From: an uncultured Ruminococcus sp.
GTDB taxonomy: Bacteria > Bacillota > Clostridia > UBA1212 > UBA1255
DNA length: 5,318 nt
Direction: 5' to 3'
Assembly: GCA_902782885.1 (NCBI GenBank)
Contig: CACZOW010000204.1
Span: forward strand, 1-5,318
In this document: positions 1-5,266 of the stretch, in pieces
How the letters are laid out: each line of letters starts with the position of its first letter
Position numbering within the stretch: the stretch's first letter is position 1
The notes under the pieces: generated by a model
Databases searched by the model: none
What the model saw: only the letters and a program-made list of their open reading frames with translations
Told to the model about the DNA's origin: nothing
Translations under genes and position numbers: made by a program

Positions 1-10
1 CCGCATTCTC

Positions 11-150
11 GCTCATTTTTACCCGGCGTTTTTCGATTTTCTAAACAAAAAAAGCAATATCTGTTTTTTTATGCAATTTAATGCTCATTTTTCAGTCCGC
101 GGCGGACATGCACGAGATCAATTATGGTCGATATCCTCATTTTGAACCAC
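11..150 (-). mobile_element. Possible remnant end of an IS21-family element
   Basis: Three same-orientation motifs are seen: GCTCATTTTTACCC at 11, GCTCATTTTTCAGTCC at 83 and CCTCATTTTGAACCAC at 135. On the minus strand these read as variants of GGTTCAAAATGAGG. IS21-family elements are known to carry several spaced internal repeats near each end and to have TG...CA termini. The outermost copy, read on the minus strand, starts TGGTTCAAAATGAGG at 149, which fits a TG terminus, so the element would extend leftwards out of the window. No istA or istB coding sequence is visible, so this is inference from repeat pattern only. Ordinary AT-rich repeats are the alternative. Confidence 0.25.
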
Positions 151-162
151 TTTTTCCGGCTT

Positions 163-184
163 GAGGCACCTTCGAGGCACCTTC
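163..184. repeat. 11-bp tandem duplication
   Basis: Two perfect adjacent copies of GAGGCACCTTC occupy 163-173 and 174-184. It lies 13 bases outside the proposed insertion-element boundary. No function is evident; it looks like a replication-slippage duplication. Confidence 0.85.
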
Positions 185-222
185 GCGGAACTACTTCAGC
201 TGCTATGCAGCGTTTCTGTGGG

Positions 223-249
223 GCTGCAGGGAGCTGCAGGGAGCTTCAG
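223..249. repeat. 10-bp tandem repeat, about 2.7 copies
   Basis: GCTGCAGGGA is repeated exactly at 223-232 and 233-242. A third partial and diverged copy (GCTTCAGA) follows at 243-250. Each perfect copy contains the palindrome CTGCAG. It lies in non-coding DNA and is probably slippage-derived. Confidence 0.8.
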
Positions 250-299
250 ATAGATTTCAATGGCTTTGCGGACATTGACTCATGCGTTTGACCGGTCAG

Positions 300-384
300 A
301 GAAGGCGCCCGACAAGGATAAAAATTGACAAATCGCGTTTTTTATTCAATTTCCGCAGAGGGCAGTCCGCATAGAAGGCGCCCG
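300..384. repeat. 12-bp direct repeat pair
   Basis: AGAAGGCGCCCG occurs at 300-311 and again at 373-384, 73 bp apart, both upstream of the operon promoter. Each copy contains the palindrome GGCGCC, so each could be a protein-binding half or full site. The right copy ends 9 bp before the -35 box at 394. A regulatory role is only suggested by position. Confidence 0.5.
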
Positions 385-393
385 CTCCTTCCC

Positions 394-422
394 TTGAACG
401 CCGGCCCGGGATTTGGTATAAT
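394..422 (+). promoter_or_regulatory. Sigma-A-type promoter of the operon
   Basis: A -35 box TTGAAC (394-399) and a perfect -10 box TATAAT (417-422) are separated by 17 bp. This matches the housekeeping consensus in all but one base of the -35. Transcription would start near 429, giving a leader of about 100 nt before the start codon at 528. It is correctly placed to drive the GH99-like, AI-2E and sirtuin genes. Confidence 0.8.
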
Positions 423-436
423 TGACCCGGGTTTTT
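405..436 (+). promoter_or_regulatory. Paired CCCGGG sites around the -10 box (operator or terminator-like)
   Basis: CCCGGG occurs at 405-410 and 426-431, bracketing the -10 box with 21-bp spacing, about two helical turns. This geometry suits a dimeric repressor that occludes RNA polymerase. Because each copy is palindromic, the pair can also fold as a 6-bp GC stem with a 15-nt loop followed by TTTTT at 432-436. That is the form of an intrinsic terminator for transcription arriving from the left. Both readings are inference. Confidence 0.4.
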
Positions 437-464
437 AGACACGGGGACAGACCCGTGTTCAGAA
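434..464 (+). repeat. REP-like hairpin repeat, leader copy
   Basis: ACACGGG (439-445) and CCCGTGT (452-458) form a perfect 7-bp stem around a 6-nt loop GACAGA. The 16-base core ACACGGGGACAGACCC (439-454) recurs identically at 2452-2467 inside the AI-2E gene. The flanking bases TTTAGA and TTCAGAA resemble the flanks of that second copy in reverse order. Repeats with a GGGGACAGACCCC-type core are, to my recollection, dispersed in several bacterial genomes near RAYT or IS200-like transposases. No transposase is present here. In the mRNA it would form a leader hairpin. Confidence 0.65.
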
Positions 465-502
465 ATGTCAGATGCAGACCCGTGTTCAGAAATGTCAGAT
501 GC
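448..502. repeat. 27-bp tandem duplication overlapping the repeat hairpin
   Basis: Two perfect 27-bp units lie at 448-474 and 475-501, each beginning CAGACCCGTGTTCAG. The first overlaps the right arm of the hairpin at 439-458, so the duplication copied half the repeat plus its flank. Each unit carries an ATG (465 and 492) in frame with the gene downstream, but neither has a Shine-Dalgarno site. The duplication therefore creates apparent upstream starts encoding a repeated M-S-D-A motif. Confidence 0.85.
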
Positions 503-515
503 CGGGCGTAAGCGC

Positions 516-521
516 GAGGGG
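516..521 (+). promoter_or_regulatory. Ribosome binding site that fixes the first gene's start
   Basis: GAGGGG lies 6 nt before the ATG at 528. The two earlier in-frame ATGs at 465 and 492 are both preceded by GTGTTCAGAA with no purine-rich site, and both lie in repeat DNA. Confidence 0.7.
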
Positions 522-527
522 CCACAG

Positions 528-2411
528 ATGGAGTCGAAGGAAAAGAACGAAAAAAGAGATGCGTTGACGCTGCGGGTGTGCGCAGCGGCGGTCATTGCCG
601 CATTGTTCATCGCGCTGCTGGTGACTTCCGCTTGCAAAGTACGCAAATACAAGGGCCCCATTGTAAGCGTTAACGGCGATCTCGCCGGCGTTGACGACCT
701 CGGCCGCGTTTTGCCCCTGTCCGGAAGCGCGCCCGAACTGCGCGACCGCAAAGTCGGCATTTTTTATTTTTTGTGGCAGGGCGAGCACGGCACCGGTGGC
801 CCGTACGATAACTATAAGACGGTACTGGAGCATCCCGAAGCCCTCGAATCCGAAGAAAACTGGCTGAAATACGGCGGCGGACCCCGCGGTGCGCACCATT
901 TCTGGGGCGAGCCGCTGTTCGGGTACTACGTCTCCGCCGACGGCTGGGTGATGCGCAAGCACGTGCAGATGCTCACCGACGCCGGGATCGACTACATCAT
1001 GTTCGACGTGACCAACGCCGTGACGTACACCGAACGCGTGAAGCAGCTCATCGGCGTCTGGTACGAATATCTCGAGCAGGGGTACGACGTGCCTAAGCTC
1101 ACGTTTCTGACCAACACTGACTCCGTCGAAACCATAACAAAGATCTATAAAGAAATATATACAAGCAGTACGCTCCATAAACAGTACCCGCGCCTGGACG
1201 AACTCTGGTTCAACTGGGACGGAAAGCCCATGATCGTGGGCAGCGACTGGTTCGTTTTTTTGCCCGACGAGATCGCGGATTATTTCACCATAAAGGACAC
1301 GGTCTGGCCCACGCACGGGCGCACGGACAACGGTTTCCCCTGGATGGAGTTCCACCGGCTCTACACGAAGGACGCGGTGTACGGACGGAACGGGCGCAAG
1401 GAAGTCGTCAACGTATCGGTCGCCCAGCACAACGTCAGCGTCAACATGGCCGCGGCCGCCTGGTACGGCGCGAAAGATCATACGCGGAGCTATCACGACG
1501 GCGCCGTTGACCGTTCGCCCGACGCGATCCTGTACGGATACAACCTGGCGGAGCAGTGGGAGTGGGCGATCGGCGTTGACCCCGAGACGGTATTTGTCAC
1601 CGGCTGGAACGAGTGGGTGGCGCAGCGCCAGCGGGGAAGCGACGCGCAGCCGATCAGTTTTGTGGACTGCGCCAGTCCGGAGGCCAGCCGCGACATCGAG
1701 CCCGTGAACGGCCTGTTCGGGGACAATTACTATATGGAGCTCATCTCCTATATCCGTAAATATAAAGGCACGCAGGGCCGCGTGGCGACGGGCGGCAACA
1801 TAACGATCGACCTCGACGGCGGCTTCGGTCAATGGGACGATCCGCGCGTCACCGCCGTGTACACCGACTACGAAGGGGATACGGCGGACCGCGACGCGCT
1901 CGGTTTCGGCGGCATCGAATACCGGGATGACACCGGCCGCAACGACTTCGTGAAGTTCAAAGTCGCCCGCGACCGCAAATATGTGTATTTTTACGCTGAG
2001 ACCGCAGAGGACATCACCGAGCCGGCGGAAAACTGGATGACGCTGTTCATCGATACCGGCGCATCCCGGGACCGCAAAGATAAAAGCGCGTTCTGGCTGG
2101 GCTGCGTGGATTTCGCCGTGAATCTGGAGCCGCCTGTGGGCGATCTCGCGACCGTATCCCGATACACCAAAAGCGGCTGGGAGCGCGCGGGCAGCGCGGA
2201 AATGCGCGTGGAGGGCAATAAACTCATGCTGCGCGTCTCCAAAAAGCTTCTGAATGTGGAGCGCCTGGGCAGGCTTATTGACATTCGCTTCAAATGGGCG
2301 GACAATTATAAATACAATGAAGACGGCTCGCTGGACGCCTGGACGTTCTACCGGAACGGCGACAGCGCGCCATTGGGCAGATTGACGTATGTTTTCTCTG
2401 AAAGGCAGTGA
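528..2411 (+). CDS. Membrane-anchored GH99/GH71-like protein with CBM9-like C-terminal domain
   Basis: The 627-residue product starts at ATG 528; an upstream ATG at 465 would add 21 repeat-derived residues. Residues 1-16 are charged, then about 17-35 form a hydrophobic segment ending near Cys36. This is either a signal anchor or a weak lipobox (TSAC), so the rest is predicted extracellular. Residues about 76-410 resemble the GH99/GH71-like TIM-barrel family: GIFYFLWQGEHG near 77-88, YIMFDVTNA near 156-164, and VTGWNEW at 357-363. The Glu of GWNEW is conserved in related WbsX and GH99-like proteins and may be catalytic. Residues about 425-624 begin IDLDGGFGQWDD and look like a beta-rich CBM9/DOMON-type carbohydrate-binding domain. 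The likely role is glycan hydrolysis or recognition at the cell surface; the substrate is unknown. It is the first gene of the operon, 6 bp before the AI-2E gene. The family call is from remembered motifs; activity is unproven. Confidence 0.75.
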   Translation: MESKEKNEKRDALTLRVCAAAVIAALFIALLVTSACKVRKYKGPIVSVNGDLAGVDDLGRVLPLSGSAPELRDRKVGIFYFLWQGEHGTGGPYDNYKTVLEHPEALESEENWLKYGGGPRGAHHFWGEPLFGYYVSADGWVMRKHVQMLTDAGIDYIMFDVTNAVTYTERVKQLIGVWYEYLEQGYDVPKLTFLTNTDSVETITKIYKEIYTSSTLHKQYPRLDELWFNWDGKPMIVGSDWFVFLPDEIADYFTIKDTVWPTHGRTDNGFPWMEFHRLYTKDAVYGRNGRKEVVNVSVAQHNVSVNMAAAAWYGAKDHTRSYHDGAVDRSPDAILYGYNLAEQWEWAIGVDPETVFVTGWNEWVAQRQRGSDAQPISFVDCASPEASRDIEPVNGLFGDNYYMELISYIRKYKGTQGRVATGGNITIDLDGGFGQWDDPRVTAVYTDYEGDTADRDALGFGGIEYRDDTGRNDFVKFKVARDRKYVYFYAETAEDITEPAENWMTLFIDTGASRDRKDKSAFWLGCVDFAVNLEPPVGDLATVSRYTKSGWERAGSAEMRVEGNKLMLRVSKKLLNVERLGRLIDIRFKWADNYKYNEDGSLDAWTFYRNGDSAPLGRLTYVFSERQ

Positions 2412-2417
2412 TCCGGA

Positions 2418-3989
2418 ATGAGCGACCGCGCGGACAAAACCGAACTTCTGAACACGGGGACAGACCCCGTGCTTAAAGATCCTGTGCCGGAGGACCCCGC
2501 TTTAAGCGCAGGGCCTGAGCCGTGCGGAGCCGCAGAGCCGGTCGAAGATATTGATGCCGCAAAAACAACGGCAGCTGCCGCCGCGGAAGCAGAAGCGACC
2601 GCCGCCGGCGCGCATGCTCGTGCCCGGGACGACGACGGATTCTTCCGGCGCATGGGGCATAAATTGTCCGAAGGCACGTACCGCACGGTGTTCGGCATTT
2701 TGCTGCTCCTGATCATCTCCACCAAGATCATCTTCGATTTTGACGGATTCCGCGGATTCGTGAGCGACTTCGGACGGCTGCTGATCTCGCTGCTGGGCTA
2801 CCTGCTGGTGGGTTTCATCATCGCGTACGTGCTCAACGCGTTTATCAACTGGCTCACGCTCCATCCGCTCAAAAAGATAAAGTCGGAGCGAAAAAAGCGT
2901 GTCGTCGGCATTGTGATCGCGTACATCGTGCTCACGGCGGTGGTGGCGTTCCTGATCGGTACGATCGTGCCGAAACTGATAGAATCCGTAACCAACCTGG
3001 CCAAACTGGTGCCCGGAATGGCGGAAAAAGTATATGATTTCTATATTGACGTGGTCGAAAAAGGCAAATTCGATCTGCCGGAAGTGGTGACGGACGGCAT
3101 CGTGAAGGGCATTGACGGCATCAAAGACTGGCTGATCGGGCTGCTCAACAGCGACGTGATCACCAAGTATGTGCCTAAAATATTGTCCGCGACCGGTTCC
3201 GGAATATTCAAAGCGGTAATGGGCCTGCTGGTCTCGGTGTACATGCTGCTGGAGAAAGACCGCGCGCTGGAAGCCGCCAAACGCATCAATTACGGCCTGT
3301 TCAGGCGTGAACGCGCGGAGCGTGTTGCCGACACCGGCCGCAAGATCGACCTGATCTTCAAACAGTATTTCGCGGGCAAACTGCTGCAGGCGGTTGTGAT
3401 CCTCGTATTGAGCTACGTGGTATTGCTGATCGGCAACGTCAAATACGCGATCCTGTTCGCGACCGTGATCGCCATCACCAACATGATCCCGTACATCGGG
3501 CCCTGGGTCGGCGGCATACCTACGATCCTGATCAGTTTGGTGCAGGATCCCTGGATGGGCGTCCGGGCGCTGATTTGCGTGCTGACGATACAGATCATTG
3601 ACAACTGGTTCCTTACGCCCCGCATCGTCGGGCACAAAATGGGTATCAGCCCGCTGCTGGTGCTGATCGGTCTGGGCGTAGGCGGCACGATGTTCGGCTT
3701 CATCGGCGTGCTGATCGGAGACGTACTGGCGGCGATCGTCAAAGTGCTGTTCTACGACACGTTCATTGCCCGCCGCATCGCAGGGCGCATCGAAAGCGGG
3801 GAGTTGCCCCCGGATTACCGCATCCCCGGGCCGGAGGACGACGCGCCGGAAAAGAAACCTATGCTGCTGGAAAAGCTCTGGGCAAAGATAAAACAATTTT
3901 TCCTGTTCCTGGGCCGTAAGATCAAGGGCCTGTTCAAAAAGCGCAAAAAGGGTGACGACGATGGCGAGGGCGGACGGTACGGCGTTTGA
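2418..3989 (+). CDS. AI-2E (UPF0118) family membrane protein
   Basis: The 523-residue product belongs to the AI-2E/UPF0118 permease family. Members include the autoinducer-2 exporter TqsA, the sporulation protein YtvI and Na+/H+ antiporters, so the substrate cannot be assigned. Residues 1-79 are hydrophilic, acidic and Ala-rich. Hydrophobic segments follow near 89-106, 119-141, 161-185, 262-278, 320-337, 342-373, 382-398 and 409-445, with a long soluble stretch near 186-261 as is typical. The hallmarks NMIPYIGPWVGGIPTI (355-370) and PRIVGHKMGISPLLVL (401-416) are clear. The tail from about 446 is charged, with lysine-rich clusters around 488-511. Family members are usually about 350-400 residues, so both ends are extended. 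The start ATG 2418 has only a weak Shine-Dalgarno site (AAAGG at 2401, 12 nt away), consistent with coupling to the gene 6 bp upstream. ATG 2652 (Met79) is an alternative that would remove the repeat-bearing N-terminus. Confidence 0.9.
   Translation: MSDRADKTELLNTGTDPVLKDPVPEDPALSAGPEPCGAAEPVEDIDAAKTTAAAAAEAEATAAGAHARARDDDGFFRRMGHKLSEGTYRTVFGILLLLIISTKIIFDFDGFRGFVSDFGRLLISLLGYLLVGFIIAYVLNAFINWLTLHPLKKIKSERKKRVVGIVIAYIVLTAVVAFLIGTIVPKLIESVTNLAKLVPGMAEKVYDFYIDVVEKGKFDLPEVVTDGIVKGIDGIKDWLIGLLNSDVITKYVPKILSATGSGIFKAVMGLLVSVYMLLEKDRALEAAKRINYGLFRRERAERVADTGRKIDLIFKQYFAGKLLQAVVILVLSYVVLLIGNVKYAILFATVIAITNMIPYIGPWVGGIPTILISLVQDPWMGVRALICVLTIQIIDNWFLTPRIVGHKMGISPLLVLIGLGVGGTMFGFIGVLIGDVLAAIVKVLFYDTFIARRIAGRIESGELPPDYRIPGPEDDAPEKKPMLLEKLWAKIKQFFLFLGRKIKGLFKKRKKGDDDGEGGRYGV
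2446..2477 (+). repeat. REP-like hairpin repeat, copy inside the AI-2E coding sequence
   Basis: CACGGGG (2453-2459) and CCCCGTG (2465-2471) form a perfect 7-bp stem with a 5-nt loop ACAGA. The 16-base core at 2452-2467 is identical to that at 439-454 in the operon leader. The left flank TTCTGA and right flank CTTAAA resemble the leader copy's flanks in inverted order. The copy is read in frame as part of LLNTGTDPVLK (residues about 10-20 of the AI-2E protein), in the poorly conserved N-terminal extension. Confidence 0.7.
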
Positions 3990-4758
3990 CGCGCAGGCGC
4001 CGGACAATCGGGAGAAGCTGGAGCGGCTGCGTCAATATATTGACGACTCGCGTTTCACCGTGTTTTTCGGCGGCGCGGGGGTGTCAACGGAGAGCGGCGT
4101 GCCGGATTTTCGCAGCAAGGACGGATTGTACAATCAGCACGACGTGCGTTTCGACAAATATCCGCCGGAGTACCTGCTGAGCCACAGCTGCCTCGTAAAC
4201 GAGCCCAAAGTATTTTTCGAATTCTACCGTCAGAAAATGGATGCCCGCCGTGTGCAGCCCAACGCGGCGCATAAGATCCTGGCTCAGCTTGAAGCGGAGG
4301 GGAAGCTGCAGGCAATAGTCACGCAGAATATTGACGGTCTGCACCAGCGCGCGGGCAGCCGCACGGTCTATGAGATCCACGGCAGTACGGCGCGGAATTA
4401 TTGTGCGCGCTGCGGAAAAAAATACCCGCCCGATCATATTTTTGATTCAAAAGAAGCGGTGCCCCGCTGCGACTGCGGCGGCGTGATCCGGTGCGACGTG
4501 ACGCTTTATGAAGAGGCGCTGCCGGAACGCACGGTCATGAAGGCGGTCAACGCCATAGAAAAAGCCGACCTGCTGATCATCGGCGGCACGTCGCTCACGG
4601 TGTATCCCGCGGCGTCCTTCGTCAATTATTTCAGCGGCCGGCACCTCGTGATAATAAATAAGGAGCCGCTGGCATTCCGGACGGATCCGGAACGGGACAT
4701 CGTCCTCAGCGGCCCCATTGGAGAGGTTTTGACTGCGCTTATTACTTTACGCGGTTGA
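3961..4758 (+). CDS. NAD-dependent protein deacylase, sirtuin (Sir2 family, class U-like)
   Basis: The 265-residue product would remove acyl groups from protein lysines in the cytoplasm, using NAD+ and releasing nicotinamide and O-acyl-ADP-ribose. Motifs in order: the NAD-binding GAGVSTESGVPDFRS from residue 38, TQNIDGLHQRAG at 121-132, the catalytic His140 in EIHGS, a zinc site at Cys148, Cys151, Cys170 and Cys172 (C-x2-C, 18 residues, C-x-C), GGTSLTVYPAA near 208-218, and INKE near 232-235. The layout resembles the Thermotoga Sir2 type. Oddities: the usual RPDVV(F/L)(F/Y)GE segment reads IRCDVTLYEE, with Cys in place of Pro. ATG 3961 is preferred because AAGGG (3948-3952) lies 8 nt upstream. 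A GTG at 3952 would add three residues but overlaps that site. The gene overlaps the AI-2E gene by 29 bp, implying translational coupling. Its 3' end overlaps the convergent lipoprotein gene by 17 bp. Confidence 0.93.
   Translation: MARADGTAFDAQAPDNREKLERLRQYIDDSRFTVFFGGAGVSTESGVPDFRSKDGLYNQHDVRFDKYPPEYLLSHSCLVNEPKVFFEFYRQKMDARRVQPNAAHKILAQLEAEGKLQAIVTQNIDGLHQRAGSRTVYEIHGSTARNYCARCGKKYPPDHIFDSKEAVPRCDCGGVIRCDVTLYEEALPERTVMKAVNAIEKADLLIIGGTSLTVYPAASFVNYFSGRHLVIINKEPLAFRTDPERDIVLSGPIGEVLTALITLRG
4665..4713 (-). terminator. Candidate structured terminator of the lipoprotein transcript
   Basis: An outer 7-bp stem (GCCGCTG 4665-4671 with CAGCGGC 4707-4713) encloses an inner 7-bp stem (TTCCGGA 4675-4681 with TCCGGAA 4686-4692, loop CGGA). 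On the minus strand the structure is followed by TCCTTATTTATTATC, which is T-rich but not an uninterrupted T tract. It lies about 29 bp beyond the lipoprotein stop codon and within the sirtuin gene. It could end the minus transcript or simply be a fold in sirtuin coding DNA. Confidence 0.3.
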
Positions 4759-5203
4759 AGACCATCGTCTCGTCTTCTTTTTCGCCGTACAGGGTCAGCT
4801 TGTCGCCTTCGATCTTAATGGAGACAGTGTCGTCTTCGCCTTCAAGATCTTCGAGGTCCATGATCTCGTTGTCTTCTTCATCCATCTCAAGAGCGAGCTT
4901 GTCGCCGTTGAGAGTCCATTTGTAGCCGGCTTTTTCGTCCATAAATGTTTCGCCGCCGAAAACGACTTTCATCGCCATTGTGCCGGTGCCGTCTTTTTTG
5001 AATTCCATGGTCATGGAACAGTCCATGCCTTCCGGGATCTCTTCGCCGATCAGCTCGGAAAGCACGCTGAGATCAGCGGCCCATTTGCCGATGAGCTTCT
5101 TTTCGAGGGAAGCCTTTGTGCCGGCTTTGGAGCAGGCTCCGAACAGTGCGGCTGCCAGTGCCAGCGACAGCACGAGGGCAAGTATTCTAAGTGTCTTTTT
5201 CAT
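4742..5203 (-). CDS. Small secreted lipoprotein, lipocalin-like or DUF5640-like
   Basis: The 153-residue product has a lipoprotein signal: MKKTLRI, a hydrophobic segment 8-20, and FGAC with acylation expected at Cys24. It should be anchored to the outer face of the membrane. The mature part begins KLIGKW near 36-41 and has alternating beta-strand-like segments: CSMTMEFKKDGTGT (62-75), YKWTLNGDKLALEM (94-107) and VSIKIEGDKLTLYG (127-140). This K/GxW...F..DGTG...W...GDKL pattern is typical of small Firmicutes lipocalin-like or DUF5640-type lipoproteins with no assigned ligand. Residues 107-125 are strongly acidic. The start at 5203 is chosen because AAAGGAAG (5210-5217) lies 6 nt upstream and the signal peptide begins there; the longer frame to 5269 runs through the promoter. 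It is convergent with the sirtuin and is probably transcribed alone. Confidence 0.85.
   Translation of the reverse strand: MKKTLRILALVLSLALAAALFGACSKAGTKASLEKKLIGKWAADLSVLSELIGEEIPEGMDCSMTMEFKKDGTGTMAMKVVFGGETFMDEKAGYKWTLNGDKLALEMDEEDNEIMDLEDLEGEDDTVSIKIEGDKLTLYGEKEDETMVFNRVK
4757..4782 (+). terminator. Candidate intrinsic terminator of the operon, inside the convergent gene
   Basis: GAAGAC (4757-4762) pairs with GTCTTC (4772-4777) across a 9-nt loop and is followed directly by TTTTT (4778-4782). It begins within the sirtuin stop codon. The stem is short with three GC pairs, so strength is doubtful, but position and T tract fit the end of the plus-strand operon. The same bases encode the C-terminus of the lipoprotein on the other strand. 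Confidence 0.45.
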
Positions 5204-5228
5204 GGTAAACTTCCTTTCTGAAGCATGA

Positions 5229-5250
5229 TTTGCAGATAATATACTGCAAA
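5229..5250. promoter_or_regulatory. Inverted repeat centred on the lipoprotein promoter -10 box
   Basis: TTTGCAG (5229-5235) and CTGCAAA (5244-5250) are perfect 7-bp inverted arms with an 8-bp centre that contains the -10 box (5238-5243). The arms flank the box and cover the start point near 5230. This is a plausible operator for a dimeric regulator, although no regulator gene is in the window. Confidence 0.45.
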
Positions 5251-5266
5251 AATTAATTGTTGTCAA
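5238..5266 (-). promoter_or_regulatory. Sigma-A-type promoter of the lipoprotein gene
   Basis: On the minus strand a perfect -35 TTGACA (5261-5266) is followed after 17 bp by the -10 box TATATT (5238-5243). The start point would be near 5230-5231, giving a 5' leader of about 27 nt before ATG 5203. The spacer is AT-rich and holds the palindrome AATTAATT (5251-5258). A further small dyad, TGTTG-T-CAACA (5258-5268), covers the -35 box. Confidence 0.85.

Larger units (their letters stand above)
1..393. other. Intergenic region without a convincing gene
   Basis: All plus-strand frames meet stops early: frame 1 at 79-81, frame 3 near 42, frame 2 near 143. The short open stretches lack a start with a ribosome binding site. 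The first ~90 bases are AT-rich with A and T runs, unlike the GC-rich coding DNA downstream. The stretch holds repeats listed separately, a 6-bp-arm dyad (GTCCGC 95-100, GCGGAC 102-107), a small hairpin (GCTGC 199-203, GCAGC 207-211) and a perfect 10-bp palindrome TGACCGGTCA at 289-298. I see no tRNA or known riboswitch. The palindrome could be a regulator site, but nothing identifies the protein. Confidence 0.6.

Noticed and set aside
1..16. A minus-strand gene starting at ATG 16-14 and running off the left edge
   Set aside because: Only five codons are visible and the upstream GGGT is a poor ribosome binding site, so it cannot be supported.
163..249. A CRISPR-like array from the clustered repeats
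   Set aside because: Units are 10-11 bp, directly adjacent and unrelated to each other, with no spacers and no cas genes.
325..353. A second promoter with TTGACA at 325-330
   Set aside because: No acceptable -10 box lies 16-18 bp downstream; the sequence there is AATTTC.
465..527. ATG 465 or 492 as the start of the GH99-like protein
   Set aside because: Both lie in the 27-bp tandem duplication with no Shine-Dalgarno site; GAGGGG before ATG 528 is much better.
495..1832. A 445-codon minus-strand open frame
   Set aside because: It lies fully antisense to the GH99-like gene, which has recognisable domains. Its product is rich in His, Val and Arg with no motif, as expected for a shadow frame in GC-rich DNA.
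2502..4007. A 501-codon minus-strand open frame
   Set aside because: It is antisense to the clear AI-2E gene. The product is rich in Gln, His and Asp with no membrane segments or family motif, and no promoter or ribosome binding site supports it.
4980..5228. An 82-codon plus-strand open frame
   Set aside because: It is antisense to the lipoprotein gene, whose signal peptide, ribosome binding site and promoter are all convincing.
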